A stretch of DNA of 64,000 nucleotides from Sulfitobacter sp. DSM 110093 (GTDB lineage: Bacteria; Pseudomonadota; Alphaproteobacteria; Rhodobacterales; Rhodobacteraceae). The translations under genes and the position numbers were made by a program. The stretch is from the NCBI RefSeq assembly GCF_022788715.1, contig NZ_CP085167.1, forward strand, positions 3,159,501-3,223,500, read 5' to 3'. The notes beneath the pieces were generated by a model that saw only the letters and a list, made by a program, of their open reading frames with translations, had not been told where the DNA came from and searched no databases. Below are positions 16,513-24,486 of the stretch, one piece after another (position 1 is the first letter of the stretch; each line of letters begins with the position of its first letter).

Positions 16513-16582
16513 ATTAGTGAGTAAACTCCTCCGCACCCGGCTCGCGCAGCGGCGCGCAATGCGAAGTATGGTCTCTGGTGAG

Positions 16583-16618
16583 TTTAGCTTCGAGGAGACA
16601 CCGAACCTCGAAGCTAAA
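16583..16618. repeat. Perfect 13-bp inverted repeat
   Basis: TTTAGCTTCGAGG (16583-16595) and CCTCGAAGCTAAA (16606-16618) flank a 10-nt loop. It lies about 310 bp upstream of the unassigned two-gene module. It could act as a terminator stem or an operator; there is no long T-run. Confidence 0.65.
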
Positions 16619-16929
16619 ATCCTCGTAGAAAGTTAGCGGCCGACTTAGGCCTACAGCAGACATTGAGCGGATTGTGCTACGCCGCACCGCAGCTTTCGCA
16701 TTCCTGCCATTCGTACACCTTGCAGCATTATAGAAGCGCGGATGGCTTGCTCGAATGCCACGCATTTCCCGAAGTGAAATTCCACGTCTGTATCTGAGCC
16801 AAGAAACGCTAAACCAACCGCTGGCGTCAGCCACAGTTAGAGTTCAAATAGTTGTTTAGAAAGCATCTGTTTCTCGGTAGGATTGTTCTACGTTATGTTT
16901 TTTCTATAGATAAGACGCGGATTGTGGTA

Positions 16930-17928
16930 ATGACGGCAGAAGACAAAGCGCTTTTAAAAACCCAAGTTGAAAAAATTCTGCTGATCCAAGGCAACCAATT
17001 TATCAAGGAGCTATTAAGGGAGAACAGCCTTCCTATTGGTTCCACGAAAAAGGACTTCCTGACCAACATAAGCGACGCCATTGACGAGGATCTTCTTACT
17101 CGTGAGATGATCGAAGCTTGGCTTAAGCAGATCGAAGGATGGGGTAACCAACATCTCTATCTATTCGAGCCCCCCGAAATCACCCCGGAAGACGCTAGAG
17201 AAGCGATGTCGCAAAGTGGGTTTGCTCCATTAATAGAGCAAGGGTTTGGCTACGAGTTTCCCGACGATCTTCGACTATCGAACATCGAACTAGGCGGCGA
17301 AGGTATCTCCCTTGTTTGGCAGCAAGGAAAAGAAGGTTGGAACCGTAGTCGTGCAAATGACATCAGCCCACAGCAAGAAGGGCTGGATATATACAAATAC
17401 GAAGCTTATCGACAGCGACTTGATCGCAGTACGGTACGTTTTGAATGGCGCTTCGCTGACCCCTTCGTAGCCATACTGATACACCGCAGCAAGGAAATCG
17501 ATCACAGTACTGCAATAGACCAAGTGTGGGAGGAAGTGTCTGCTCTGGGAATCTGCGCTGTCCGAACCGCACGCATATCGTTGAGCCACGCGGTCAAGTC
17601 AGCAAGCGGGGGAAGTGTCGAAACCAAGTCCACCAGATTTGGAACAGACGACGGCCATGTGGAGATGGTCTCCAACCTCGCAAGCGGAGGCATCAACGAC
17701 GTAGCAGCCGTGCGCCAAGCAAGACGCGGACTAAATGTTGATGATTTTCCTCGTTCAGAGGGAGCCTTCGTCATGAATGAAGAGGGTTTCAATCTAAGTC
17801 GAGATTTGACTATCAAAGTAGTGGGGAGTGTCGGGCATGTGGCCATCTGGGCCCATTGTAAGCGCGATGATATATATACGGTGCTTGACAATCTTATGGC
17901 GCTGAATGCGGACGACTATGGCGAATAA
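16930..17928 (+). CDS. Hypothetical protein with SAP-like N-terminus (unassigned defence-type module, gene 1)
   Basis: 332 residues, no family recognised with confidence. The first 70 residues (FIKELLRENSLPIGSTKKDF, then a short helix) look like a SAP/HeH-type helix-extended-loop-helix, a fold used to bind DNA or proteins. The centre is mixed alpha/beta (VRFEWRFADPFVAILIHRS) and the C-terminus repeats similar beta character (VGSVGHVAIWAH). There is no catalytic motif, signal peptide or membrane segment. The start at ATG 16,930 is chosen over a TTG 26 codons earlier. Its 3' end overlaps the hydrolase gene by 11 bp, so the two are coupled. Base composition is AT-richer than the core genome. Confidence 0.7.
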   Translation: MTAEDKALLKTQVEKILLIQGNQFIKELLRENSLPIGSTKKDFLTNISDAIDEDLLTREMIEAWLKQIEGWGNQHLYLFEPPEITPEDAREAMSQSGFAPLIEQGFGYEFPDDLRLSNIELGGEGISLVWQQGKEGWNRSRANDISPQQEGLDIYKYEAYRQRLDRSTVRFEWRFADPFVAILIHRSKEIDHSTAIDQVWEEVSALGICAVRTARISLSHAVKSASGGSVETKSTRFGTDDGHVEMVSNLASGGINDVAAVRQARRGLNVDDFPRSEGAFVMNEEGFNLSRDLTIKVVGSVGHVAIWAHCKRDDIYTVLDNLMALNADDYGE

Positions 17929-19012
17929 CGGCGCGAAAGAATGGGCAGCAGAACTTGCGCGGCGGCAGCAAGCCGGTGATGGGCTTGAATTTTCGCCCGA
18001 TAACTTTCTGCGCGCAATAGGGGGCGCGGGAACAGACGATAGTTTCGAGATGTGGTTGAAAGAAAAAGTTTGCCAGGGTGAGCTTGAAGCCCTTCAAGCA
18101 TGGAAATGCCCGGTGGAGGGTTGCGAGCGTGTCATTGACAAGAATGAGCTAGAAGCGAACGTTTGCCCGAAATGCGGAACCGACTTTCAGGAGGTTGGTG
18201 AAAACCCCATCAGACAATTAAAATATCGAGCCAAAGGTGATACCAGTCGGGACATCTATTGGATGATCGTCATCCACGGTATGAACACTCGTGGCGCTTG
18301 GCAGGAAGAGCTTAGTTGGCGTCTGGCGAACAAATTCAAATATTCGGCACCCGTGCTAATCTTCAAGTACGGACTGGCAACAATTGATGTTCTGGTAAAG
18401 TGTCGCCATCAGTCCCTCGTGAACAAACTGGGTATACGCATCCGCAAGGGCATTCAGTTTGCAAGAGAGCACAATAGTGACCATCGCCCGGACGTCATCG
18501 TCCATAGCTTCGGTAGCCAACTATTCGCGTTGCTCTTGGAAAACGAACAGTTCTGCGATTTGAAGTTCGGGCGCGTGATAACAGTCGGATCGATCATTCA
18601 CCCTGATTTTGACTGGAGCAAGCATATTGACAGCGGGAAGATCGAAGCGGTGTTGAACCATGTCGGACAGAAGGACATTCCCGTTCGCGCCGCTCAATTC
18701 TTCATCCCAGGAACTGGACCAAGTGGACAAAAAGGCTTCAAGGATTCTGCCAGTATCAATGTGTCTGAGCAAAGCTACGGGCATTCGAGCGCTTTTGAGC
18801 CGAGCGAGCTAAAGAAAAACCTTGGCACAGGTGGCCTTTGGGATCAGTTCCTCCAAAATCCGCTGAATCACTTCAAACCATTTACCGCATTTCATTTGAA
18901 GGAGTGGAAACCATTCTTCGTTTTGGTGCGATGCTTCACTAGATTGCTGGGTTATCTGATCTTCGCAATTCTTGCACCAGTCAGCTTCGTCCGGCGATTC
19001 TTAGACCCATGA
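17918..19012 (+). CDS. Zinc-ribbon alpha/beta hydrolase with C-terminal membrane segment (module gene 2)
   Basis: About 364 residues. A zinc ribbon lies near residues 64-85 (CPVEGC ... CPKCG). An alpha/beta-hydrolase core follows: VIHGMNTRGAW (oxyanion region, ~120), IVHSFGSQ with the nucleophile Ser (~198), HVGQKDIPVR carrying a likely acid, and SYGHSSAFEP with a likely catalytic His (~287). The last 30 residues form one hydrophobic segment (LLGYLIFAILAPV) ending in basic residues, so the protein may sit at the membrane. This suggests a lipase- or esterase-like effector. Position beside Hachiman hints at phage defence, as inference. An alternative start is ATG 17,906. Confidence 0.75.
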   Translation: MANNGAKEWAAELARRQQAGDGLEFSPDNFLRAIGGAGTDDSFEMWLKEKVCQGELEALQAWKCPVEGCERVIDKNELEANVCPKCGTDFQEVGENPIRQLKYRAKGDTSRDIYWMIVIHGMNTRGAWQEELSWRLANKFKYSAPVLIFKYGLATIDVLVKCRHQSLVNKLGIRIRKGIQFAREHNSDHRPDVIVHSFGSQLFALLLENEQFCDLKFGRVITVGSIIHPDFDWSKHIDSGKIEAVLNHVGQKDIPVRAAQFFIPGTGPSGQKGFKDSASINVSEQSYGHSSAFEPSELKKNLGTGGLWDQFLQNPLNHFKPFTAFHLKEWKPFFVLVRCFTRLLGYLIFAILAPVSFVRRFLDP

Positions 19013-19448
19013 TGTTTCGAACCTTAATTTGATTCGCCGCGTCCGCTGAGAAAAAGGATCCCTGTCGTGCGTAACGAAGACCGCTGTTATAGACGGGCAG
19101 CCAGTAGCCGCCTTTAGTGACCAGCTTATCATTGATGTTCTGGTCACTTGGGCAATGAATGGCGCCTCTCCACCAGTATAACAGAGCGGCCGAGATCATG
19201 AACGGCCCGAACCAGATATCCATCGCCTCTTCGTTTTCTGCATCGCAACATCTGCGGAGCTCCCAGCCCTGCGTCAAACCATAAGAGCGGATGCGGTCGC
19301 TCTAAAATAATTCAGTCGAGCTGTCTGTTCCGAGCCATTAGAACCATAAATTAGAGTTGAAGTATAGTTGGGTGCACAACCATTACGAGTTGCCGGGTCC
19401 GAGATTATGGTGCAAAGTCGATTATGATAACCAAGAGCAGCGTGTCGA
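19013..19448. other. Intergenic region, possible short reverse-strand ORF
   Basis: 436 bp between the hydrolase and hamA. A minus-strand frame (about 18,981-19,220) could encode an ~80-residue peptide beginning MDIWFGPFMISAALLYWW, but it overlaps the hydrolase 3' end and has no recognised family, so it is not called as a gene. The promoter for hamAB should lie in the last 150 bp, which are AT-rich. Confidence 0.35.
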
Positions 19449-20303
19449 ATGACAAACCCTTACAAGAACGCCCCGAAATGCATTCTAACTCGACTTACAA
19501 AATCGAATGAAAGCTTGGAAAGCTATTGCGCAGGCTTCGAACTGTCCGAATGGCGATGCTCCGGGCTTGCTGACAATCTAATAGAATGGATAATCGACTA
19601 CGCTCTCAAATCTGACGAACTTCGCGATACCAACCATACCAACACCTTTGTTCGCCTTAAGCAGGCAGCTTCTAGAGTTTATACAAGTGCAAAATACGAA
19701 CGGCGCGGCGAGGTAGGTGAGATTGCCGCACACGCTGTTTGTCGGACCTATTTCAATACAATACCTGTCGCGGCAAGGGTGAACTATCTGAGCGCCTCAA
19801 ACGATCCGGTAAAGGCTTTTGACTTGGTTCATGTGCGGTACATTGGCAATGACGACATAGAGCTTTGGTTAGGGGAGGCGAAGTTTTTCAAGAGCCGGAA
19901 CGACGCAATTAGTGATGCAATTGCATCCATTAAAGGGCATATTACGGCGGGTTTCCTCAAGAACGAAAAATTACTACTTGGCCCTCAGGTATCCAACGAC
20001 ATTCCTCACAGCGCTAAGATCAAGCAACTCTTGTCCGCGGAAGCGTCTTTAGATGACCTAATCGCGAGTGCAGTTTTCCCCGTTCTGATTGCTGCCAATA
20101 GCGACGCAACAGGAAGCCACGTGTCGGTAAGCGACAACTATAGCGCTGAGTTGGAAGCCGAGATGCAAGGCTTGTGGAAGAAATTAAAAGCGTCAGGGCT
20201 GAACGAGGCCATAAAACTAAAGCTCATTTACGTCCCGTTGGGCGACAAGGATGCGCTCAACAAGGCTTTCGATGAGCGCCTTAAAGGGCTGCAAATTGGA
20301 TAA
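19449..20303 (+). CDS. hamA: Hachiman defence protein HamA (DUF1837 nuclease)
   Basis: 284 residues. It carries the DUF1837 landmarks, including RRGEVGEIAAH (~86) and a PD-(D/E)xK-like nuclease core: Asp in KAFDLVHV (~121) and LGEAKFFKS (~142), the D...GExK pattern reported for HamA. HamA is the effector nuclease held in check by HamB until phage or damaged DNA is sensed. It starts 10 bp ahead of hamB in the same orientation, the standard Hachiman order, and the catalytic residues look intact. There is no signal peptide; it is a cytoplasmic protein. Confidence 0.88.
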   Translation: MTNPYKNAPKCILTRLTKSNESLESYCAGFELSEWRCSGLADNLIEWIIDYALKSDELRDTNHTNTFVRLKQAASRVYTSAKYERRGEVGEIAAHAVCRTYFNTIPVAARVNYLSASNDPVKAFDLVHVRYIGNDDIELWLGEAKFFKSRNDAISDAIASIKGHITAGFLKNEKLLLGPQVSNDIPHSAKIKQLLSAEASLDDLIASAVFPVLIAANSDATGSHVSVSDNYSAELEAEMQGLWKKLKASGLNEAIKLKLIYVPLGDKDALNKAFDERLKGLQIG

Positions 20304-20313
20304 GGTGTATTAA

Positions 20314-22398
20314 ATGCCCGTTTTGGATATAAATTGGAAGGACCTAAATGCGCTTACTGGTTCTGACCTGAAGCGCGAAACGTTTCGAGTGCTGCAAGTT
20401 GCATCCTTCGCTATTCAGTCAACTGACGCCGATGATCCCAATTTGCTTGAGATTGTACCCAGATTCGCTGACCTCCTAGACAAGCACCCCGAAGAACTCG
20501 CAAGCTATCGGCCCCTAGTAAGCTCGTTGGCCCGTTCAACCGGGCTGTGGAACTACATCGAAAAGGAATGGGCAGACGCCACAGACGCATTTGTCGCTGA
20601 AGCGGTAACAGCTGCCGAATTAGGGGGCGTCACGTTTCACAGAGAACAGATCAAAGCTCTGGATACGCTCCTAGCGGGCCAAAATCTCATTCTAAGCGCC
20701 CCAACTAGTTTTGGAAAGAGCTTGCTGATCGACGCTCTGCTCTCGAGTGAAAGTTATCGTCGTGTGGCTGTTGTACTTCCGACTATCGCGCTACTCGATG
20801 AATTCAGAAGACGTTTTCGTGACCGTTTTTCAGATAAGTTCAACCTTGTGATGCACCAAAGCGAAACATCGACCGATGAGCCGACTATTTTTTTAGGGAC
20901 CCAAGAGCGATTGATCTACCGCGAGGATTTGGGAAGTTTGGACCTCACGGTTGTTGACGAGTTTTACAAACTCGATCCTGATAGACGAGACGAACGGAGC
21001 ATCACACTTAACGCCGCGGTCTACCGTTTGCTCAAGCGCTCAAAGCAATTCTTCTTTCTTGGCCCAAATATCGACAAGATTTCTGTCGCACCAGATTCCC
21101 GCTGGAACTTCGAGTTCCTGAGAACACGTTTTTCGACAGTTGCGGTAGAGACCTTGGACCTTCAAGGAATCTCGGACAAGCGCGAACGCTTAATTGAAGA
21201 GATTGGCGAGGACAGAAACTGGCCAGCGCTTGTCTTCATCTCGTCTCCTGGAAGGGCAAACAAACTCGCAATAGAGCTTTCTGAAAAGATGGCGGTGGCA
21301 GAGGAAACCAGCGACTTTGCCATTTGGTTAAGGGACAATATTGGGAAGAACAACTTTCTATCTTTGGCAGTCTATTATGGGTTTGGTGTCCATCATGGGC
21401 GCATCCCGCGTGCAATCGCTGCACAAATGGTTCGCCTCTTCAATCAAGGTAAGCTGCCGATACTGCTTTGCACATCAACGCTCATAGAAGGAGTCAACAC
21501 GGCGGCAAAGACGGTCATGATCTATGACAAGGATATTAATCGGGATGCGTATGACTTCTTCACATACTCAAACATCAAAGGGCGCGCTGGGCGGCTGGGA
21601 CAACATCACGTAGGCCAAGTTATAGTCTTCAATGATATACCTGAACACGCCGAACTGGAGGTTAGCCCAACATTGTTTTCAGACGATGATGAGCTACCCG
21701 ATGAGTACATCGTACATATCGACAAACCGGATAGGTCACAGCGGTCAGATGACAGGTTTCGTTACTACCAGGACCAGTTAGGGCTTGAAGGAGAAGAACT
21801 TAAACTGGCGTCTTCAATAGGGTTAGAAACATCCATAGCCATAAAAGAGCAGGTGATCCGCTCCCTTGAAGCGAGCGACAGATTAGTTTGGGCTCAATCG
21901 CCAAAATGGCCTGAGATACTCGAAGTCTGTAATGTGTTCTGTTCTCACCATAGCGTCGGTTCTTTTGGAGCGTTCAATACCAGACAACTTGCTACGCTTA
22001 TCGACAAACTTCGAAAGGCTGCGAACCTAAAAAACTTCCTTGTGGGTCAAGATCAGAGCTATAAGGGGAAACCTGAAAACCGGGACAACATCTTTAAATT
22101 CTTGCGAGCTTGCGAGTATGGTTTGCCGCAAAACTTTGCTTTAGTAGAGCTGTTTGTCCGTCAGTTCTCGCCCCAAGCCGACTACGGTTTGTTCCTTGGC
22201 GGCATTGGAAGCTGGTTTCAGCCTGAGATCCTCAAGGAGTTGGACGAGGAAGGTGTGCCAATTCAAATTTCTCAGGCGTTTTACATCGACGGTGATACTA
22301 AGGCAACCTTGAGGAAGCGTCTTCAAGAAGCCATTCTGGACCCAACAAAGACGGCGCTTTCAGAGTTCGAGTGTGAGTGGTTGCAGGAAGCCTTGTAA
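20314..22398 (+). CDS. hamB: Hachiman defence helicase HamB (superfamily 2)
   Basis: 694 residues with SF2 helicase motifs in order: Q-like FHREQIKALD, motif I SAPTSFGKSLL (~128), motif II VVDEFYKLD (~213), CTSTLIEGVNTA (motif V region, ~390) and motif VI KGRAGRLGQ (~422), then a helical C-terminal domain. It is the ATP-driven sensor partner of HamA. Motif II reads DEFY rather than classic DExH, seen before in divergent SF2 members. It directly follows hamA. Composition is AT-richer than the surrounding core, consistent with horizontal transfer. Confidence 0.88.
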   Translation: MPVLDINWKDLNALTGSDLKRETFRVLQVASFAIQSTDADDPNLLEIVPRFADLLDKHPEELASYRPLVSSLARSTGLWNYIEKEWADATDAFVAEAVTAAELGGVTFHREQIKALDTLLAGQNLILSAPTSFGKSLLIDALLSSESYRRVAVVLPTIALLDEFRRRFRDRFSDKFNLVMHQSETSTDEPTIFLGTQERLIYREDLGSLDLTVVDEFYKLDPDRRDERSITLNAAVYRLLKRSKQFFFLGPNIDKISVAPDSRWNFEFLRTRFSTVAVETLDLQGISDKRERLIEEIGEDRNWPALVFISSPGRANKLAIELSEKMAVAEETSDFAIWLRDNIGKNNFLSLAVYYGFGVHHGRIPRAIAAQMVRLFNQGKLPILLCTSTLIEGVNTAAKTVMIYDKDINRDAYDFFTYSNIKGRAGRLGQHHVGQVIVFNDIPEHAELEVSPTLFSDDDELPDEYIVHIDKPDRSQRSDDRFRYYQDQLGLEGEELKLASSIGLETSIAIKEQVIRSLEASDRLVWAQSPKWPEILEVCNVFCSHHSVGSFGAFNTRQLATLIDKLRKAANLKNFLVGQDQSYKGKPENRDNIFKFLRACEYGLPQNFALVELFVRQFSPQADYGLFLGGIGSWFQPEILKELDEEGVPIQISQAFYIDGDTKATLRKRLQEAILDPTKTALSEFECEWLQEAL

Positions 22399-22643
22399 AG
22401 GTGGTTCTGCTAAGAACGTAGGCCCCCGGCGGCCCCGTTCTCGCATTTGCAGCGAACTGTCGCCTTCCGCCGTCGTGTAAGACGTGAATAGGACTACTCG
22501 CAAGTATTTACTTAATCTTTTCCTTACTCTCGCGCGCGTGACCTTTCACAGTCCTAACCTTTGTGCCTTGCCACGTTTTGCCCTTACCGCGGCACGCCAA
22601 TGTGAGCCCCTGCTAGTTACACATTTTGGGAAGTTCAGAGATG

Positions 22644-22681
22644 GACCGATTTCCTGCTCATCAAGCAGCAGGAAACCGGTC
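22644..22681. other. Candidate oriT: inverted repeat just before the relaxase gene
   Basis: GACCGATTTCCTGCT (22644-22658) and AGCAGGAAACCGGTC (22667-22681) form a 15-bp stem with one A-C mismatch and an 8-nt loop. It ends 1 bp before the chosen relaxase start. MobV relaxases typically nick at an inverted repeat immediately upstream of their own gene, so this is the best oriT candidate. The same structure could also control relaxase expression. Confidence 0.6.
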
Positions 22682-22682
22682 A

Positions 22683-24008
22683 ATGACGCCTTCACTTCAG
22701 AAACAAGACATGTACCGCGTGGTGCTACGTATGCGGGGCATGTTCCCAAAGGACCTTGCGGGCTACGAAGCGCATCGCCTACGCAAAGGGGGTGATCTCA
22801 GCCACATTGATAAAAGCCGGAGCCATTTGAACCAGACGTTTATCGGCTCTGAGACATGGGCTGCGGACGCTTCAGAGCGGATTAAGGAAATCCGACTACA
22901 GAACTTTCTCGATGAAGTTACGGCGTTGCGTAAGCGAAAACGTAAGAAGGATGTCGAGCGGCGTCTCGCCGAGGGCCCCAAAGACCCTTGGCGAGCAACG
23001 CGCCATGGTCCGCTGCGTGAGATCATACTGACTGCCAACCGCGAGTACTTTGAAGACGAGATGGCTCATTTTTTGGGCGAAGACCGCGAAGGCGATTTCA
23101 AAGTTTGCGCAGAGAACTGGCTGCGCAAAGAGTTTAGGGGAGATATCATCCACGCGCGCTTTGATAGAGACGAGACCGCCTTTCACATCCATGCTGTGCT
23201 CTTACCGATCGAACGTGTCGAGATGACCCGTACAGAGAAGGCAACCGGTGAAATGAGGGTCATCGCGGTGCGGCATATGCTTCAGCCGTCAAAGCACGCA
23301 TTAGTTGAGAATTACGAGAAAGCGCAAGATAGCGCAGGGGCAGCATTTAGCGCTGTTGGGTTGGAGCGCGGTGAGCGTCGAGCCGCACGAATTAAGGCAG
23401 CGAGAGAATCGGGCCAGCCTCTGCCAAAGCGACGCTATCACACCCGGACATCGCAGTGGCGCGCCGCACAGGAATTAACGTTGGAAGCCAAAGGAAAGGA
23501 ATTGGGCGAACGCGAAGACGCCCTTGATCAGAAGCGCATCCGGTTGGATGCGCGAGAATCTACCCTTGCATCCCGTGAAGCAGAAATCGACACGATTGAC
23601 GCCGCGATCGACGGCTTAGAAAGCGGGCAACTTGAGATTGAAGAGACCAAGGACGTACCTCTCCTAAGCTTCACGCCCCCTGAGGCAAACAGCGCGCCTG
23701 AGACAATGCGACTGATACAGCGCTTAGAGGCATCCCCGCAGGGAAAACAGCGCGCCGCCTCACTCGTTGCGCGTATCATGAGTGTTCTAAAGTCTCGTGC
23801 ACGTTCTGATGTAGAGCAGGAACTGCGCCGTGACATCGCCGAAATCGGCAAAGCACATGAGCTGTTGAAGGTTATTGTGTCGCGCCTTTCCGGAGATCTC
23901 GTTCAATCCGGAAAGACCTCGCTCAAAGGCCTTACACGCAGTTTGATGGCCCTGCGTCGAAATGGCGTTTCAGGCTCCGCTGAAAAAGATGAGCCTGACC
24001 ACCGATAA
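22683..24008 (+). CDS. MobV/Pre-family plasmid mobilization relaxase
   Basis: About 441 residues. The N-terminal relaxase domain starts near MYRVVLRMRG and has the MobV motif SRSHLNQTF (~44) and the metal-binding His motif FHIHAVLLPIE (~168). A long charged region with coiled-coil character (QELTLEAKGKELGEREDALD onward) follows. MobV relaxases nick DNA at oriT to start conjugative transfer with a helper apparatus. The start at ATG 22,683 (AGGA upstream) leaves the inverted repeat outside the gene; ATG 22,641 would include it. No coupling protein or type IV secretion genes accompany it. Confidence 0.82.
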   Translation: MTPSLQKQDMYRVVLRMRGMFPKDLAGYEAHRLRKGGDLSHIDKSRSHLNQTFIGSETWAADASERIKEIRLQNFLDEVTALRKRKRKKDVERRLAEGPKDPWRATRHGPLREIILTANREYFEDEMAHFLGEDREGDFKVCAENWLRKEFRGDIIHARFDRDETAFHIHAVLLPIERVEMTRTEKATGEMRVIAVRHMLQPSKHALVENYEKAQDSAGAAFSAVGLERGERRAARIKAARESGQPLPKRRYHTRTSQWRAAQELTLEAKGKELGEREDALDQKRIRLDARESTLASREAEIDTIDAAIDGLESGQLEIEETKDVPLLSFTPPEANSAPETMRLIQRLEASPQGKQRAASLVARIMSVLKSRARSDVEQELRRDIAEIGKAHELLKVIVSRLSGDLVQSGKTSLKGLTRSLMALRRNGVSGSAEKDEPDHR

Positions 24009-24094
24009 ATTCTTTCCGTTCGAAATGTGCCAATCCCAATTCCTAATTGTGACTTCTGTCACTCAAACTTAATTGCTCAAAATAGGAGTGCCCC

Positions 24095-24391
24095 ATGACC
24101 AACAAGACCGACCGCCTCATCGAAGCCCTCAAGGCTTCAGCCCGTCAGGATGGCGAGAAGGATGCGGAAACCCGTGCAAAGATCCGCGCTGCGATGATAA
24201 AGTCTCTCGAGACACTGCTTCGCGAAATGCCAGAGCAGCGAGCTGCTGAATTGTTCGCCGACATCGAAGAGCTGGCATCAGCGAGTGCGGCGAAACTTAT
24301 TCGACGCCACGAGCTCCGCCCTGAGGCAACAGACCATATGATTGCGACGCGCCTGAAGGCCGACGCCTTGCCCAGCCAAAAAATTGGGTGA
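24095..24391 (+). CDS. Hypothetical protein downstream of relaxase
   Basis: 98 residues, highly charged and predicted helical (MTNKTDRLIEALKASARQDG, then KSLETLLREMPEQRAAELFA). A clear AATAGGAGT ribosome site precedes the ATG. No family is recognised. Position 87 bp after the relaxase gene and before a terminator suggests an accessory mobilization protein; this is inference. Confidence 0.65.
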   Translation: MTNKTDRLIEALKASARQDGEKDAETRAKIRAAMIKSLETLLREMPEQRAAELFADIEELASASAAKLIRRHELRPEATDHMIATRLKADALPSQKIG

Positions 24392-24431
24392 ATAAACCCG
24401 GCGTCTCCTAGCAAATGTTGTTGATAGACTC

Positions 24432-24486
24432 GCCCGGCGCTTCGATTGAGGCGCCGGGCTAAAAGGGCTTTTGAAAAGCCTTTTTG
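24432..24486 (+). terminator. Tandem hairpins ending the mobilization genes
   Basis: First hairpin GCCCGGCGC ... GCGCCGGGC (24432-24459), then GGCTTTTGAAAAGCC followed by five T residues (24466-24485), the form of a rho-independent terminator on the plus strand. Confidence 0.75.

Larger units (their letters stand above)
16177..16929. other. Structured non-coding segment of the island
   Basis: About 750 bp with no credible gene on either strand but several strong dyads: CCGGGGG-4-CCCCCGG at 16447-16464, a nested hairpin at 16472-16512 and a perfect 13-bp dyad at 16583-16618. The first half is very GC-rich and the last 100 bp become AT-rich ahead of the gene at 16,930. It separates two divergent transcription units and could hold a transfer or replication site, or a structured RNA. 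Confidence 0.5.
13031..24486. mobile_element. Putative integrative mobilizable island (serine recombinase, relaxase, defence genes)
   Basis: The block starts where LysR homology breaks and contains a large serine recombinase at its left edge, a PemK-like gene, structured non-coding DNA, an unassigned two-gene module, Hachiman genes and a MobV relaxase, ending at a double hairpin. Several genes here (16.9-22.4 kb) are visibly more AT-rich than the flanking core genes. No mating-pair genes are seen, so transfer would need a helper. The boundaries are estimates: matching att repeats at the two ends were not found by eye. Confidence 0.6.

Noticed and set aside
16212..16834. Minus-strand frames in the GC-rich island segment
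   Set aside because: Arg/Ser/Pro-rich low-complexity translations without ribosome sites or family features; better explained as structured non-coding DNA.
13031..24486. CRISPR array in the defence island
   Set aside because: No regularly spaced direct repeats and no cas genes were seen.
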